Shown piece after piece: positions 1 to 12,869 of a DNA stretch of 64,000 bases (its first letter is position 1; the number at the start of each line of letters is the position of its first letter). The stretch is taken from assembly GCA_014218235.1 (NCBI GenBank), contig CM024757.1:151541371-151605370 (forward strand), written 5' to 3'. Position numbers and translations under genes: made by a program. Below the pieces are notes generated by a model. The model did not search any database, was not told the DNA's origin, and saw only the letters and a program-made list of their open reading frames with translations. The DNA is from Colocasia esculenta (lineage: Eukaryota; Streptophyta; Magnoliopsida; Alismatales; Araceae).

Positions 1-2
1 CC

Positions 3-2218
3 AAGCTTTCATTTCAAATTGCATTATTTCATGTTAAGTGTCTTAATGGATGGAGTGATAAGTCTTTTGGTATGTTGCTTGAAATACTAAGAAAAGCCCT
101 TCCAGATGGTAAAACACTACCGAGTACTTATTATGAGATGAGAAAAGTGATTGGAGATTTAGGACTTGATTATAAGAAGATTCATGCTTGCCCCAATGAT
201 TGTCAATTATATTGGAAAGAGTATGCTAATGATGATTCATGCAGCATATGCAAAACTTCACGATGGAAAAATCCTGAGCTTGCACAAAAAAAAGGTTTCA
301 ATTCTAAAAAAGGAAAAGTTCCTGTAAAAGTTCTCCACCATTTTCCTTTGATTCCAAGGCTTCAAAGACTGTTCATGTCTTCAAAGACAACTTCTTTCCT
401 TAGATGGCATGATGAGCACCGGATCAAAGATGGTTTACTTCGTCATCCTGCAGATTCACCCGCACGGAAAACTTTTGACTATCAACATCCTTTGTTCTCT
501 ACCGATGCTCGCAATATCAGACTTGGTTTGGCTAGTGATGGCTTTAATCCATTTAGAACTATGAATACTACACATAGTACATGGCCTGTTTTATTGGTGA
601 TATATAATTTGCCTCCTTGGATGTGTATGAAACAACCTTCTATCATTATGTCATTGCTTATTGAAGGCCCTCATAGTCCAGAAAATGATGTTGATGTATA
701 TTTGCAACCATTGATAGATGAGTTGAAGGAATTATGGAACATTGGAGTAGATACATATGATTTCTCAAATAATGAAACATTTCAAATGCGTGTTGCATTG
801 ATGTGGACCATTATTGACTTTCCTAGTTATGCTGATTTATCAGGATGGAGCACTAAAGGGATGTTAGCCTGTCCTAAATGTCACAAAGATACATGCTCAA
901 GGCAATTGAAACATGGACAAAAACAATGTTATTTGGGGCATCAAAGATTTCTCCCACATGATCATAAATTTAGAAAAGAAAAAGGTGCATTTGATGGTAG
1001 TGAAGAATATCGAGATGCACCACGTCCTTTGTCAGGTGACACTGTGCTAGATGAAACAAAGGATATAAATGTTACATTTGGAAAGAAGTGCAATCCTAAA
1101 GGATCTGCAAAGAAAATAAAAAAAGATCTTCCTCTACAACCAACATACAATTGGAGAAAAAGAAGCATCTTTTTTGACTTACCATATTGGAAGGACAATC
1201 TTATTCGACATAATTTGGATGTTATGCACATTGAAAAAAATGTATGTGATAATGTACTTGGGACATTATTGGATCTTGAAGGAAAAGATAAAGATAATAT
1301 TAAGTCTCGATATGACTTAATGGACATGGGTATAAGAAAGGAGCTACACCCGCAACACCATGGAACAAAGGTATATCTTCCTCCTGCATGCTTCAATATG
1401 GATGATAAAGAAAAAGAGATATTTTGTAGAGTGCTGAAAGATATTAAAGTTCCAGATGGTTATGCTTCAAATATTTCTAGACGTGTTAAAAGGAAAAAGC
1501 TTTTTAACTTAAAAAGCCATGATTGTCATGTGTTGATGCAGCAACTACTTCCATTAACTTTGCGGAGATCTTTGCCTAAGAAGGTAACAATTGTCTTGAT
1601 TGATTTATGCCACTTTTTCAAAGCAATTTGTTCAAAGACTCTTCGTATCAACGATCTGCAATTATTGGAATCTGTATTGCTTTAACTCTTTTCCAAATGG
1701 AAAGAATTTTTCCAACATCATTTTTTACTATTATGATGCATTTACCAATTCATTTGGCTGAAGAGGCAGGATTAGCTGGACCAGTGCAATATCCCTGGAT
1801 GTATCCTATTGAAAGGTATGTATTACATTACAATACAAATTACTTATTTGATTACTAACATATAGTGAGCTATACTCTTTTAATCAAGTTCTCATTCTAT
1901 AGGTACTTGATGACATTGAAATCATATGTACACAATAAAAGTCATCCAAAAGGTTCAATTGCTCAAGGTTATCTAGCAGAAGAATGTTTAACATTTTGTT
2001 CAAGGTACCTGCATAACATAGAGAGCAAATTAACATGGCCTACAAGGAATTTTGATGAAAGATTAGATATCTTTGAATCAGAGGAGTTCTCTATTTTTTC
2101 AAGATCAGGTCGTGGCCTAGGTAGTTTTGATGTGGTTTTATTAGATCATACCACATTAGTACAAGCTCATCGCTATAAGCTCCTCAATTGTGATGCAATC
2201 AACCCTTTTATTGAGTAA
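3..2218 (+). pseudogene. CACTA transposase (Tnp2 + DUF4218), partial, frameshifted
   Basis: Cut-and-paste transposase of CACTA elements, which acts on element ends in the nucleus. The reading frame is open from the first bases, so the true start is left of the window. Visible Tnp2 motifs are CLNGWSDKSF at the N side, the cysteine cluster CPNDCQLYWKEY...CSICKTSRW, and DLPYWKDNLIRHNLDVMHIEKN. The DUF4218 region follows: LCHFFKAICSK, then FPTSFFTIMMHLPIHLAEEA in another frame, so there is a frameshift near 1660-1685. A clean intron (donor GTATGT at 1816, acceptor TATAG at 1902) joins ...YPIER to YLMTLKSYV, after which GYLAEE is read. The usual C-terminal DUF4216 is not recognisable after 2218. 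Family assignment is firm; the copy is not functional as it stands. Confidence 0.88.
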
Positions 2219-2399
2219 GTAATTCATTAAATGGAAAGTTCATATCTCATAATTATTTGTGTAATATATTCTACCCCTTCCCTTATGGTTGAAATGAGAT
2301 GGGTTATGCAACTGAAAACTGGTGATAACGCAAATAGGTGTTTTTTATTGTCCCTATTAGGAAGGTAAAATAGATCTTGGAGGACTGCATCTCAAAGGC

Positions 2400-4880
2400 C
2401 TATGGCTCACATGAATACATAAGGACAATTATGAGAAAAAAATGTCCACAGGATATTCGCAGGAGATCACTTATCATTCTTGGAGAAAGGGGGTGTGTAG
2501 ATGATCAATGAAGGAAAGCTAATGGCCACCCAATGGCAAAAAAGATAAAACCGATTAACTAGAATGAGATGCTATCAACTTCAAAGCAGACTGACATATA
2601 AGATTTTGATTTACATGACTTGGAGAATTTGCCAACATAGCTGCAGCCAGTTTGGATCCTGAGCGCTTATTGAGTGACATGCAAGTAGTTTTTTTTTCTG
2701 TATTCTTTTTACCCTGTTTTCTCTATTTTTTCTGTTTTCTTTTTTGGCAGCTTTACCATTTAAACTATAGGTATGTCATATCTTCTAAATCAGTCTTTTT
2801 AATTAAATCAGATTTTTTGTGTGATGCTTATGTCTTCAGATATTTTTTTAAAACTAATGAACAGGAGAAGTTTGAGGTTGATGATGCTTTGTATATATGG
2901 GTGATGAAAAGTCTTGGAAATAAATGGAAGAACTTTAAATGCAGCCTTAAGAAAAAATATTTGAATGTTGTCATAGCTGGTGAGGATATTCTAAATGTTT
3001 TTGACCCACGAGTAGATCCAACACAATGGAAGGAGCTTCTTAACTTTTGGAGGTCTGAAAAAAGTCAAGTAAGTAAGAAATATTCCAAAATATGTAATAT
3101 AATAATATTTTTTATAGTTCTCTAACATTTCTTCTAAATTTATAAGAACGAAGTGCCATAAACAAATTCAATCGTGAAAAGCAAATAGTAGGTCACACTG
3201 CTTGATCAAAGAGCTTTGCAATGATACGTGAGGAGATTGTAAGTCTGCTATATAACATCGTTATATTTGCAACATACATTATATACTTTGTCTTGATTCA
3301 TTTTGTTGGTATCTTTGAATATAGCGTCAAAAAAGAGATGATGCAAGGAATCCTTCTCGAGCAGAATTGTTTACTATAACACATACTCGAAAGGATGGTC
3401 GTCCAGTAAATGAAGAATCAGCTAGAGTTATGGTAAAAGATTTATTAACATATTAGATCTTCTCTTTTATTCGTAAATGACTTCTAATTTTTTGTTGATT
3501 CTTATCAGAGTATGTTGCATGAAGAATCCTCTCCAAAAGAAAATACATCTCCCAGGAGTATGAAGGATGACCTTCTATCCCAAGTCTTAGGAAAGGATAA
3601 GCCTGGACGCATAAGAATGCTTGGACTAGGCCCCACACCTTCTAGTGTATATGGCCCCGTGCCCACTCGTGCTCAAGCTCTACAAATGGTAAATCAAATA
3701 AAGACATCATCTGAGACTGTTATACCTAAGATGTTTGAAAAGATCGAAGAAATGAAGGTTGAAAATGAAAAAATGAAGGAATCATGTGAGAATCATCTTA
3801 GCACTTTACATACAGAAGTGGATACACTTAAAGATTTGATGTAGCAAAATAATGAAAATTGTTAGGTAAAATTCTTTATTTCTACCATCTTGCATGCAAA
3901 TTTGTTTAGCAATGTATTGAATAAACTTCAAAGATATATATATATTTTTATATCAGGCACATGAGGATAATGCGTCGCCCTCCATTTGTTCATCTGCTTC
4001 AAGTCGTGAAGTACAATATCACAATGTAAGAACTATGACAATTCTTTTATGTGTATTAGTTAACATAATTCTCTTATTTTTCATAAAGATTAACTTGATC
4101 TAAATAATGGATAACATTAGGTCAATAGAATTCCCATCCAAGGCTCACATGACAATTTAATTTCAAAAAGGAAAACACAACTACACAGTGAGGTATATAT
4201 TTCTAATGTTGTTATTTTTGCTAACCATATTTTTAGATCTTTGTTGAATGAGTTGTACTCTTGTTATTGAAAGGTGCAACGAGGATCGAATAAAAGGGGA
4301 AGGAATGATGACATTTTGAATGCTCAGGTAAATATAACTCTTACTATGGTTGTTTGTTAGTATAATGTGATTAAAAAAAATGTACCTTTTTTTTGACAGG
4401 GAAAAGCTATGGTTTACTTAAAGAGTTTCAAAAAGTCACTTACCAATGTGGCTCTTGCTACTATTGAAAGTAAAGATCTATTAAAGAAGGTTGGAGGTTG
4501 TGATTTAGGATATGAGTATTGGGAAGTGGCTATAAATGTTGCTCTTGTTCACAATGAACCTCTCCCAAGGCCTTATGCACAATTCAAGACAATTGGAGAT
4601 GCAATTGGGGCTACCATTGCTTGGCCTTTCACTCTTGTACGTTTATTCAACATTTGTTTTATCATTATTAATAATGTTGTCAATTCTATACTAAATAAAT
4701 GTATTTTCTCTTACAGGTCACTAGAGAAGAAGAATGATCTACATGAAGATATATAGCTTGGCCTTTCACTCTTGTACGTTTATTTAACATTTCTTTTATC
4801 AATATTAATAATGTTGTCAATTCTACACTAATAAATGTATTTTCTCTTACAGGTCACTAGAGCAGAAGAATGATCTATAT
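2400..4880 (+). pseudogene. Transposase_24 (TNPA-like) second CACTA gene, multi-exon
   Basis: CACTA elements often encode a second protein of the Transposase_24 (Ptta/En/Spm) family that in En/Spm binds subterminal repeats. Successive exons show the family signatures: WVMKSLGNKWKNFKCSLKKK followed by WKELLNFWRSEKSQ and a GTAAGT donor (about 2865-3069), THTRKDGRPVNEESARVM (about 3380-3430), then LGLGPTPSSVYGPVPTRAQ with a coiled coil ending at a stop at 3842 (3509-3844). Later short exons (about 3958-4025, 4120-4190, 4275-4327) lead to GKAMVYLKSF...YEYWEVAINVA (4400-4635). It lies downstream of the transposase gene in the same direction. Exon limits are read from GT/AG and similarity only, so details may be wrong. 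The first part (2400-2650) has stops. Confidence 0.65.
4617..4880 (+). repeat. Tandem duplication of a 3' exon and intron
   Basis: The block 4617-4750 (GCTTGGCCTTTCACTCTTG ... CTTACAGGTCACTAGAG) is repeated with small changes at 4755-4880. Each copy contains a donor-like GTACGT, a T-rich intron and the acceptor TTACAG, so the last splice unit of the TNPA-like gene was duplicated. Confidence 0.85.
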
Positions 4881-5050
4881 GAAGACAGCTTGGAATGAAA
4901 ATGATTTTTTGTCTCTTTTTTCTTTTCTCTTGTTGACATTTAATGGTCACCTAGAACCAATTGTATATATTTTGGATGTTGATTGAGCAATGTTTGAAAC
5001 ACATATTTTACTCTTTTGTTTTTGTAATTCCTAAAAATATGTGATGTCTT

Positions 5051-5205
5051 GAGAGAATGGATATGTATGATGTGATATTTTATGTGTACAATTTTTAGAA
5101 ATGAATCATTTGTGATGGAGAGATTGAGAATGGATATGTATGATGTGATATTTTAGCTATACAATGTTTGGAAAGGAATCATTTATGATGGAGAGATTGA
5201 ATGTG
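5051..5205 (+). repeat. Direct repeat of about 80 bp
   Basis: GAGAATGGATATGTATGATG...GATATTTTA...GGAGAGATTGA occurs twice in succession. It is AT-rich, non-coding and lies between the TNPA-like gene and the subterminal region. Confidence 0.75.
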
Positions 5206-5261
5206 CATAGAAGAATGTAAATTTATTGATGACATAATTGCAAAATAGGTGGTGCTTTATA

Positions 5262-5861
5262 ATCAACTATAGTGACAATTTTAAATATCATTATTATAAA
5301 CTTTTACACTTTTAACAGCAATTGTATATGTTCTTAAAAATACTTATTAGCAGCGAATTACTAATTTTTAGTAGCAATTTATAATGCATATATCTAATCT
5401 TTAAAAGCAATAAGAATTGCTGCTAATGCATTCAATGACAATTATGTTCTAATTTTTGAAAAATAAATAGCAGCCATTATGTTAGCTTCTACTGATATAT
5501 AGTAGCAACAATTGTTTTTGCAACTACAAGTAAAAAGTACTAGCCAATATATTAGCTACTAATAATAAACATATTTAGCAGCATTTTTAAATGTTCTTAA
5601 TGCTATGCTATTGCAGCCATGTAAATTGCTGCTAAAGGCTTTTGTGACGCTTAAACAACAATTTTGAAGATTTATAATAGCATTTATATTAGCCGCTAAA
5701 AACTACATTTTGTAGCCATTATTGTGAATGGCTGCTATTCCCTTTTAGCGACGGGACATATAATAGCAAAATTTTGAATGGCTGTTAAAGAGTTTTAGCA
5801 GCAATTCTTTTATCTATAGCAGCTTATAAAATCACTACTAAAAGTCTAATTTGGTTTAGTG
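5262..5861 (+). repeat. CACTA subterminal repeat region and 3' terminus
   Basis: Copies of TAGCAGC / TTAGCAGCAATT and the inverse GCTGCTA recur in both orientations at intervals of about 15-60 bp, and the region ends in TAGTG (5857-5861). In En/Spm such subterminal repeats are the binding sites of TNPA; that role here is by family analogy. No coding capacity is seen. Confidence 0.8.
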
Positions 5862-5862
5862 G

Positions 5863-6563
5863 GTTTCCTCAGGCAAGTTGTTAGGGTTTATAATTAGCAT
5901 GCGGGGGATTCAAATGGACCCAAACAAGGCCATGGCAATAAACGAGATGCCTCCTCCTAGGAACATATCTGAGCTTCGAGGACTGATTGGTCGGCTACAG
6001 TTCATAAGGAGATTTATATCTCAGCATTCTCAAAGATGACATCCTTTCTATGAACTATTAAAAGGAGGAGCCAAGTTCGAATGGAATGTTAAGTACCAAG
6101 AAGCTTTTGATGAGCTCAAGAGTTATCTTATGAATCCGCCCGTGTTGCAGGTGCCCGTCCAACAAAAACCCCTTATCCTATATCTGTCAAAAATTGAAGA
6201 CTCCCTAGGAGCTGTCCTTGCTCAACATGATGATTCTGGCAAAGAAAGGGTAGTCTATTACCTATCTAGGCTCTTCAACCCCTCTAAGCTCAAGCTCACC
6301 ACAATGGAGAAAACATGTGCAGCGCTAGTATGGGTGGTGCAGAAATTGAAGCACTACTTCCTAGCCCATCAGGTGAGTTTGATTTCTAGAATAGATCTTA
6401 TTAGGTATCACCTAGAGAAGCTAGTCCTCACCGACAGATTGGCACATTGGCAAAGCTTCTTGTCTCAATTCGATATCACCTTTGTAGTCCAAAAGGCTAT
6501 AAAATGGTATGTCATTGCTGAGCACCTTGCTCACCTTCCTCTTCCTCATAGTGACACAGTTTA
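5863..6563 (+). pseudogene. Tat 1 pol: reverse transcriptase C-part and first RNase H
   Basis: The frame opens exactly at the CACTA boundary with VSSGKLLGFI, the conserved RT segment, then MPPPRNISELRGLIGRLQFI (thumb/connection). A TGA falls at about 6038. The RNase H part reads LGAVLAQHDD (about residue 35 of 6130-6563), YYLSRLFNP and LTTMEKTCAALVW, ending near HLPLPHSD. The RT catalytic YxDD box lies left of the CACTA insertion. Point stops and the insertion make it non-functional. Lineage is read from the second RNase H and the integrase downstream. Confidence 0.85.
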
Positions 6564-6589
6564 GGAAGAATTCCTTGACAAAAACCTGT

Positions 6590-6905
6590 CACTCATCTCT
6601 CGCGAGCCCTTCTGGTCACTCCATTTTGATGGAGCTCTCAACTCTAGGGGATGGGGCATAGGTGCTGTCTTGCTCACCCCATAAGGGATCAACATTCCAC
6701 TAGCCTATCAGCTTTAATTCCCTACCACCAAGAATGTATCCGAGTATGAGGCTCTCCTAGCTAGTCTAAAGCTTGCCTATCTCTTAGGCACACACCATCT
6801 CAAGATCATAGGAGACTCTCAACTCGTCCTTCGGCAGGTCCTTTCTACCTACCGCACTCGTGACCCTCAACTCAGCAATTCCGCAAGCTTATCTACATTC
6901 ACACT
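6590..6905 (+). pseudogene. Tat 1 pol: second (archaeal-type) RNase H
   Basis: A second RNase H of the RVT_3 type follows the first, a hallmark of Tat elements. The conserved acidic positions are visible: LHFDGALNSRGWGIGAVL, SEYEALLASLKLA and IIGDSQLV. Two in-frame stops (about 6682 and 6716) break it. It would trim RNA during reverse transcription; why Tat elements keep two RNases H is not settled. Confidence 0.8.
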
Positions 6906-7250
6906 CCTCACTCTCAGAACATTTTGGCCGATATCATGGCATCTTTGGCCTCATCTCTCTCCTTCCCTCTCAGCCGCAATGCTGAGACTATCATTGTCCA
7001 GAGGTTAGAAGCACCTTCCACTCAAGATCCTTGGTTCAATAACCTCAGGAGCTCTTTAGTCTTGAAGGTAGAGAGAAGAGAAGCGAAGGAAGTAATGCTT
7101 GTGGAGCTAGGAGAAATGATGGATGAATAAAGGCCATGGTACCATGAGATCGAGTAATACTGCAAGGATGGTACCTTCCCAGAAGAAGCTGAGGCTGAAG
7201 ATAGAAGAGCTATCCGTAGAGCGGCGCTAATGTATAACATTGTTTGAGAA

Positions 7251-8390
7251 GTGTTGTATAGACGCGCTCTAAACGAGATGCTCCTCAGATGTTTGTCAGA
7301 CGAAGATGCCTGGAAGGTAGTGGAAGGAGCCCACTCTAGTGAGTGTGGAGGGCATGTGAATAGCCAAATGTTAGCTATGAAAATCCTTAGGCAGGGCTAT
7401 TACTGGCCAACCCTAGAAAAAGATTGTGCCATCTACGTCCGAAGGTGTGTTAAGTGCCAGCTCCATGCCGATAAGATCCATGCTCCATCTTCCTCCTTGC
7501 ATCAACTTTCCTTCCCTTGGCCCTTTTCCATGTGGGCCTTTGATATCATTGGACCTCTTGGTGATCCCAATGCTCAAATCAAGCAAAAATCTTTCATTCT
7601 CACTGCTACTGAGTACTTCACCAAATGGGCCGAAGCAGAAGCATTTGAAGAAATCAAAGGTTCAACCGTGTGCCAGTTCATCATGAAGAACATCATCTCG
7701 CGGTTTGGAGTGCCAAGCGGCATTGTCACCGACAACGGACCCCAGTTCATATCTTAGGAGCTTCAGGACTTATGTAAGAAATTCAACATTTCTTTACATC
7801 ATTCGTCTCTGTATTATCCACAGGGCAATGGTCAAGCCGAAGCCACAAATAAAACACTTTTGAAAATTATAAAGAAAACTTGTGAGTCTCATAAATTTGC
7901 TGATTGGCCTGAGAAATTGATTGAGGCTCTATGGGCGTACCGTACCTCCGTCGGCACGCCCACAGGGCAAACTCCCTTTTCACTTCCTTATGGGATGGAG
8001 GTGGTATGTCGACATGAGATCCTCATTCCTTCTCTAAGGGTGCAGCTGGACAAAGAACTTAACCTCGATGAACATCGAGAGGCGTTACTCACACAGATGG
8101 AACTCCTAGACGAGCGACGTCTGGCCACAGCTGATCATAAACTTTCATATCAAAATAGACTCTCAAGATCTTTTCAAAAGAAAGTGATTGAACGCAAATT
8201 CCAAGAAGGAGACATGGCCTTAAATCGAATTTTCATAAAACTTGGAGGTCCTAGGTCGAAATTGCAAGCAAATTGGGAAGGGCCATACGTCATTAAGGAT
8301 GTGTACCCTGGGAACGCATATAGGCTAGTAAATGTCGAGGGTGAGGAGCTCTCTCACCCATGGAATGGGTTGTACCTTAAAAGATTCTAA
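7251..8390 (+). pseudogene. Tat 1 pol: integrase, one in-frame stop
   Basis: Inserts the cDNA into the host genome. An HHCC zinc finger is visible (AHSSECGGHV ... RRCVKCQ, about 7330-7465). The catalytic core shows D in WAFDIIGP (about 7540), D in VTDNGPQF (about 7735) and E in GNGQAEAT (about 7835). A TAG stop at 7755-7757, just after the second Asp, splits the frame, which resumes with the same register of homology. The C-terminal part has RSKLQANWEGPYVIKDVYPG, a GPY/F-like module, and stops at 8390. It is close in sequence to the Tat 3 integrase (57314-58515, minus). Confidence 0.9.
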
Positions 8391-9492
8391 CCTTAATAAA
8401 AGATTTTCGATAGTGGCGCCATTTTGCAAAGGAACGCTAGCTATCGTGAGTCTCACATCTGTCTTATTGCTGTCAGGTACCTCCCGGGTTCGGCCAACAC
8501 ACACAACACGGAAACCCGCGGTCAATTTCCATTAGACATAGGTGTTCCTGCTTAGCCCTAGTGTAGGAGAGTGAAGGTCTTTTCTTTTCCTACTCGGACA
8601 AGGTCTAGGGGTAAAAAGATGCTGATTTGTAGACAAATAAGGGTGCAAATCATGTGTGTATGAAGTTTCAAAGAGAGACGGTCAGTCTGAAAGAAAGAAG
8701 AAATAACAAAAGAACAACAAATTAGTAAAAGAAAAATGAGAATAGGGGCATGGCAAAGAGTGACAGTACAGTTCCCCGTGGGACGCCCTTGAGCCCGATC
8801 GTACGCATGCCCCAAATAAAAACAAAGACCACAAAGTCTCTAGACAACAGACAAAATCCATGCGAGATACACCCTCGTGAGTCAAACAAGCCAGTATCCC
8901 AAGCACCGACGCAAAGTCTTACCCCCCTTAAGTCTTCCTAACCCCACTAATGACCAAAGCATTCCCACACTTGGTCTATATAGGAACACTAGTGACTAGG
9001 GGCAATCAGCCATAAGGGAGCCAAAAAAAACAGATGCACACTGCACCCAAAGGATATCTAGTACCATAAGATGAGAGGTGAGGTTCACGACTAATTGCTC
9101 AAATGCAAAGGTGTCGCTAGAGAAAATTCCAAAATCCAAAACAAAAATCTAAAAAATCCCAAAATCCAAAAATCAGAAAATCCCCAAAATTAAAAAAAAA
9201 TAGAAAATCTCAAATAAAAAAAGAATCAGAAAATCTGAAAATGTAAAAAAATAAAAAATTTCAAAATTCAAAAAAAATCCAAAATCCAAAAAATTAGATG
9301 TACATATCACATTCTTTTAGCATGCATTGTTTCCATTTACTATCCGCCTATTTAATAAGGCTCAGCCCCTTGACTATTAAGAAGTCGAAGTTTTTCCTTG
9401 CTTAATGCAAGTGGCTGAGCCAAAGAGCAGATCTAACCTATTTTTCTAAGTGTGCAGGGGCAGAATTTTTGAACAGCACAACGATGTACTCA

Positions 9493-9531
<39 letters not shown>

Positions 9532-9639
9532 TCATATCACACTCATGTCAATCACAATTCATTCATTTAATCACAAACATTGGCAAAATTAAAAGAACCA
9601 CTAAAGATAAGCATCATGTACAAAGATAAGGGGGAGGTG
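8391..9639 (+). other. Tat 1 non-coding spacer between integrase and accessory gene B
   Basis: No gene is supported. It holds an A-rich low-complexity stretch of AAAATCCAAAA-type motifs (about 9125-9300) and a perfect (CT)n microsatellite at about 9498-9528. Short ORFs here have no recognisable content. Confidence 0.7.
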
Positions 9640-12600
9640 GCTCACAAGCTCCTCACTGTCCACCACCACTCTCCCCAGATCCCTCCTGCCTCTCGGGCGG
9701 CGGTGGCATCTCGCCACCACCCCTACCGCTCTAAGCATTCGACTCTCCTGCCAGGCGTCTCTCCTCATCCTTGTTCCTTCTACGACTGGAGGAACCAGCT
9801 AAATACTGTCTAACCAAGGCACCACCCGCCCAATTCACACCGCTCCTACTCCTGCTCCTACTCCAAGCAGCTTGGCTCATGGTCGTCACTAGATCCTGAA
9901 GCTCCTCAATCCTAGTTTGTTGTGCTGCCACCTCGGTGCGTAGTCGGGTCAACTCCGCCTGATCTGCTGGTGGACCCTACATGCACGATGTCACCATCTC
10001 CATTGACAGCTCCCCACACCCAGGACAACACAGCATCCAGCTGCGAGCGTAACCGGGCCACCTCCGCTGCTGCAGTCTCCGCCTCTGTGTGCCACTGGGT
10101 CACCTCTGCTGAGGATGGACCGCCTGTGTGTGCAGTTGGTCTGCCTCTGCTACCGCCGTCTCTGCCTAGAGGCGCCACTGGGCGATCGACCCTATCGGTG
10201 CATCGGCCTGCTCTCGCCAGTGGGTCGCCTGACCAGTGGCGATCCTCAGCTATGTCACTTGTGTCAAAGCTTGTCAGTGACAAATTTAAATCAATTTGAG
10301 ATCAGGTCAATGTTGCACTTACCCTCTCTGCCGACTCTGTCTCCGCCTCCTCGGCTCTCCTCACCGCACTAGTCAGCTGATCTGCTAGATTCGATTGAGG
10401 CGCCTCTGCTGCTGCTCGAGATGAGGACGCCCTTGCCTATGACGCCCTCAGTCTTGCCAACTCCGCACGTTGCACATAGAACACTTGTTAGTCCCTCAAT
10501 AAGCTGAATTATCGGTAAGCTACTGAAGTTTGAGTAAGTACTTACCAGCTGCTCTGTCTCTCTTCGAGCGGCTTCTTGATCCTGCACTGTGGACTGCAGC
10601 AAGGCCTGGAGTGAGGCGATCTGCCCGACCACGTCCACCTTCAAGTCATCAAATTGTGTCAGCTCAATTCAATTCAAATAACAATTCACAAGGTCTGAGT
10701 TTGGAAGTTTACCTGTCGTCTCGCACCTCTGTAAACCTTCACCTCATACTTCAAGGCAAAGGACTACAGGTATGCGTCATCAAACTCGGCGTCTGACCGG
10801 ATGCGTCTGCCTCGATGCTCCCAATCCACGATCTACTCGTGGGCCCTCTCATGCCAGTCTGTGGTGTCTTGGATCCCCCAGAAGCTCCGGCCGGGCCTAG
10901 GGGTCTAGCCTTTGCTAGGGAACTCCACAGCACCCTTACGGAGGCCGAGGGACCTCTGAGACAGATGCAGGTGGAGAGGTAGCACAAGATTAAGAGCATG
11001 AACCCACAGTGCCCTACCGAAGTAGGTTCGGGCCTGCTCCAACCAGGGCTGTCCCTCGTCCCACTCCTCTAGGTATGGCTGCCACACCACCTGCACGTCA
11101 AAAGCACATTTGATTAGTAGCCAAACAGTTAAAATAAATCAAATTGAACAAAGAGAGAGGGTAGGATACTCACATCTAGCTAAGGGTAGACATCGATCGC
11201 GTCCCAGATGGACACCAGCTGCTCCTCCATGGGGTGCGTGTCTCGGCACGAAACCCAGCGCCGAGCTAGGGGCACGAGGCCTGGTCGCTCCAGGGTCCCC
11301 CTCCTCAGGCCAGGAAGGTGATGATAGGTCCAGACCTGTAAAAAGGAAGACGTAGTCAGATCATAGTGGGAATATAAATGCAGTCTAAGTAAAGAGGCAA
11401 GAGGAAGAGTAGTGTACCTAAAGGAAGGAGAAGAATCCGCTGATGGAAGTCTGCCGGTCACAGGAGCCTAGGCTGTCCAACTGATGTGCCAGGAATGCAG
11501 CTCCCCACGCAAAGCCCCCCACCTAGTCTAGATCCTCTAGCAGCAGCAGGAACCGATAGTGGACCGTGTCGCCCCTTGTAGCAAACAAAAGTCTGCCCAA
11601 GAAGAAAGTTAAGAAGCAACACAGATCAAGGTCTACCTGAGCCCCTGGCTCACTGGCTAAGGTCTCCCTGCATCCACTCGCCAGCCTCTCGAGCTGCTCA
11701 TCCACCGTCTCTCCCACCTTCCTGCCAGACTAAACAAGCCCTAAGATCTCTTGCAGATCTACCCTGGGGATGACAGAAGACGTAGGACCTATAGTCAGAT
11801 CTAAGAGCCTGCGCGCGATACCCTGGTAGCATGGGTAGGTGAACCCGCTCACTAGATGCCCGTATGCCCTCAGGCCCCTGATCTTGCTCACGTCCTCTAG
11901 GCTGGGGATCATATGTCCCCATGGAAACACGAAGGCAGTCGCCTCCGCATCCCACCTGCTGTGCAGGGCCTAGGTGAGAGGGGCATCCGCCCTCATCCGG
12001 TCCATCCGGAGCACCTCCCCAAACCCCATCTCATCTGACCTATCCCTCTGAAACTAGGGGAAGGCTAGATACACCGCCATCAGTAGGAGCTAAGAAACCC
12101 TAGCCCTCATCTCACCTTGCAAACATAGAAGGAACAATAGATCAGTTTAAGCATGTTGTGTTTGGTTCCTCGGCTGAGGTTGCACCGGCCCCGTAGGCCG
12201 CGACCTTGTCGCGACACTCCGATGCGCCGCGACATGGTCGCAATGCCTAAGGTGACTGCAACTTTGTCATGATAGCCTATGGCCGACGCGATAGTGTCGC
12301 GACACCTGACCCCATCATGACAACTGATGTCGCGACAGGGCGGGATGACGCGTTCTTAGTCGATGGCCGACCAAACTTTCCATTGTCAGGTGGCTGTTCT
12401 CCCGGGCATAACACCCTACACTGGCCCTCTATGGGGCTTTACCATCCATGCACACCATGAATTAAGGGAGTCTGAGGCTTGGGGACCTACCTTCTTCATG
12501 GCCTCCTCACGGGCCATCACTGCTGCCTCCAAGTCGACCGCCGGAGCTTCCTCCTCTACCATTTCAATCTCTGGCACTTCCTCTGTCACTGGAAGGGTCG

Positions 12601-12751
12601 CCTCGTGCCGCCGAGAGAACCTCCTCACCGTCACCTTTTTCCCCCTTCCACCATCGCCACCGCCGCCGCTACCACCTCCTTCCATCGTCACCAAAGGGAG
12701 AGAGAGAGGGAGAGAGTGAGTGAGTGGGGGAAAGGGTGCACAAGAGAGTGA
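9640..12751 (-). pseudogene. Accessory gene B of Tat 1: plant mobile domain (PMD) protein, antisense
   Basis: Antisense to pol. Exon 1 (12751-12491) encodes a Gly-rich then acidic start (MEGGGSGGGGDGGRGKK, EEVPEIEMVEEEAPAV) and ends at a good donor AAG|GTAGGT. Intron 1 holds a TCGCGAC cluster. Exon 2 starts near 12115 and has the PMD core PWGHMIPSLEDVSKIRGL and later FFLGRLLFATRGD. Further exons give VWTYHHLPGLRRG (about 11340) and VVWQPYLEEWDEG (about 11090). After about 10650 only coiled-coil-like pieces remain (QIASLQALLQSTVQDQEAAR). Stops occur in most exons, so it is decayed. PMD proteins include Arabidopsis MAIN and MAIL1, linked to silencing and genome stability; retrotransposons are known to carry PMD copies. 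Exon order matches gene B of Tat 3 (53292-56158). Confidence 0.75.
12180..12350. promoter_or_regulatory. TCGCGAC word cluster inside intron 1 of gene B
   Basis: At least three perfect TCGCGAC/GTCGCGA copies plus near matches (CCGCGAC, GTCGCAA, GACGCGA) are packed in 170 bp of an otherwise ordinary intron. The same word clusters in the LTR and upstream of genes A and B. Function unknown; binding-site array suspected. Confidence 0.6.
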
Positions 12752-12869
12752 GAGCAAGGGGGAGTCGGATCACTAGAGAGAAGGGGGAATCATCGTTGCT
12801 CAGAGAGTTGTGAGAGTGAGAGGTAAGAGAAGAGAGCCTTCTGTGTTTTGAATCGCTCGGTTCATGTCA

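Larger units (their letters stand above)
1..5861 (+). mobile_element. CACTA (En/Spm) transposon 1, 3' part
   Basis: A DNA transposon whose 5' end lies outside the window. It carries a Tnp2-type transposase gene, a second Transposase_24 (TNPA-like) gene, and a 600 bp subterminal region full of TAGCAGC-type repeats. The last bases, TAGTG at 5857-5861, are the inverse of the CACTA terminus. From 5863 the sequence is an in-frame Tat reverse transcriptase, so the right boundary is sharp and the element interrupted that gene. The expected 3 bp target duplication would be GGT (5862-5864), but the left copy is not visible. Confidence 0.85.
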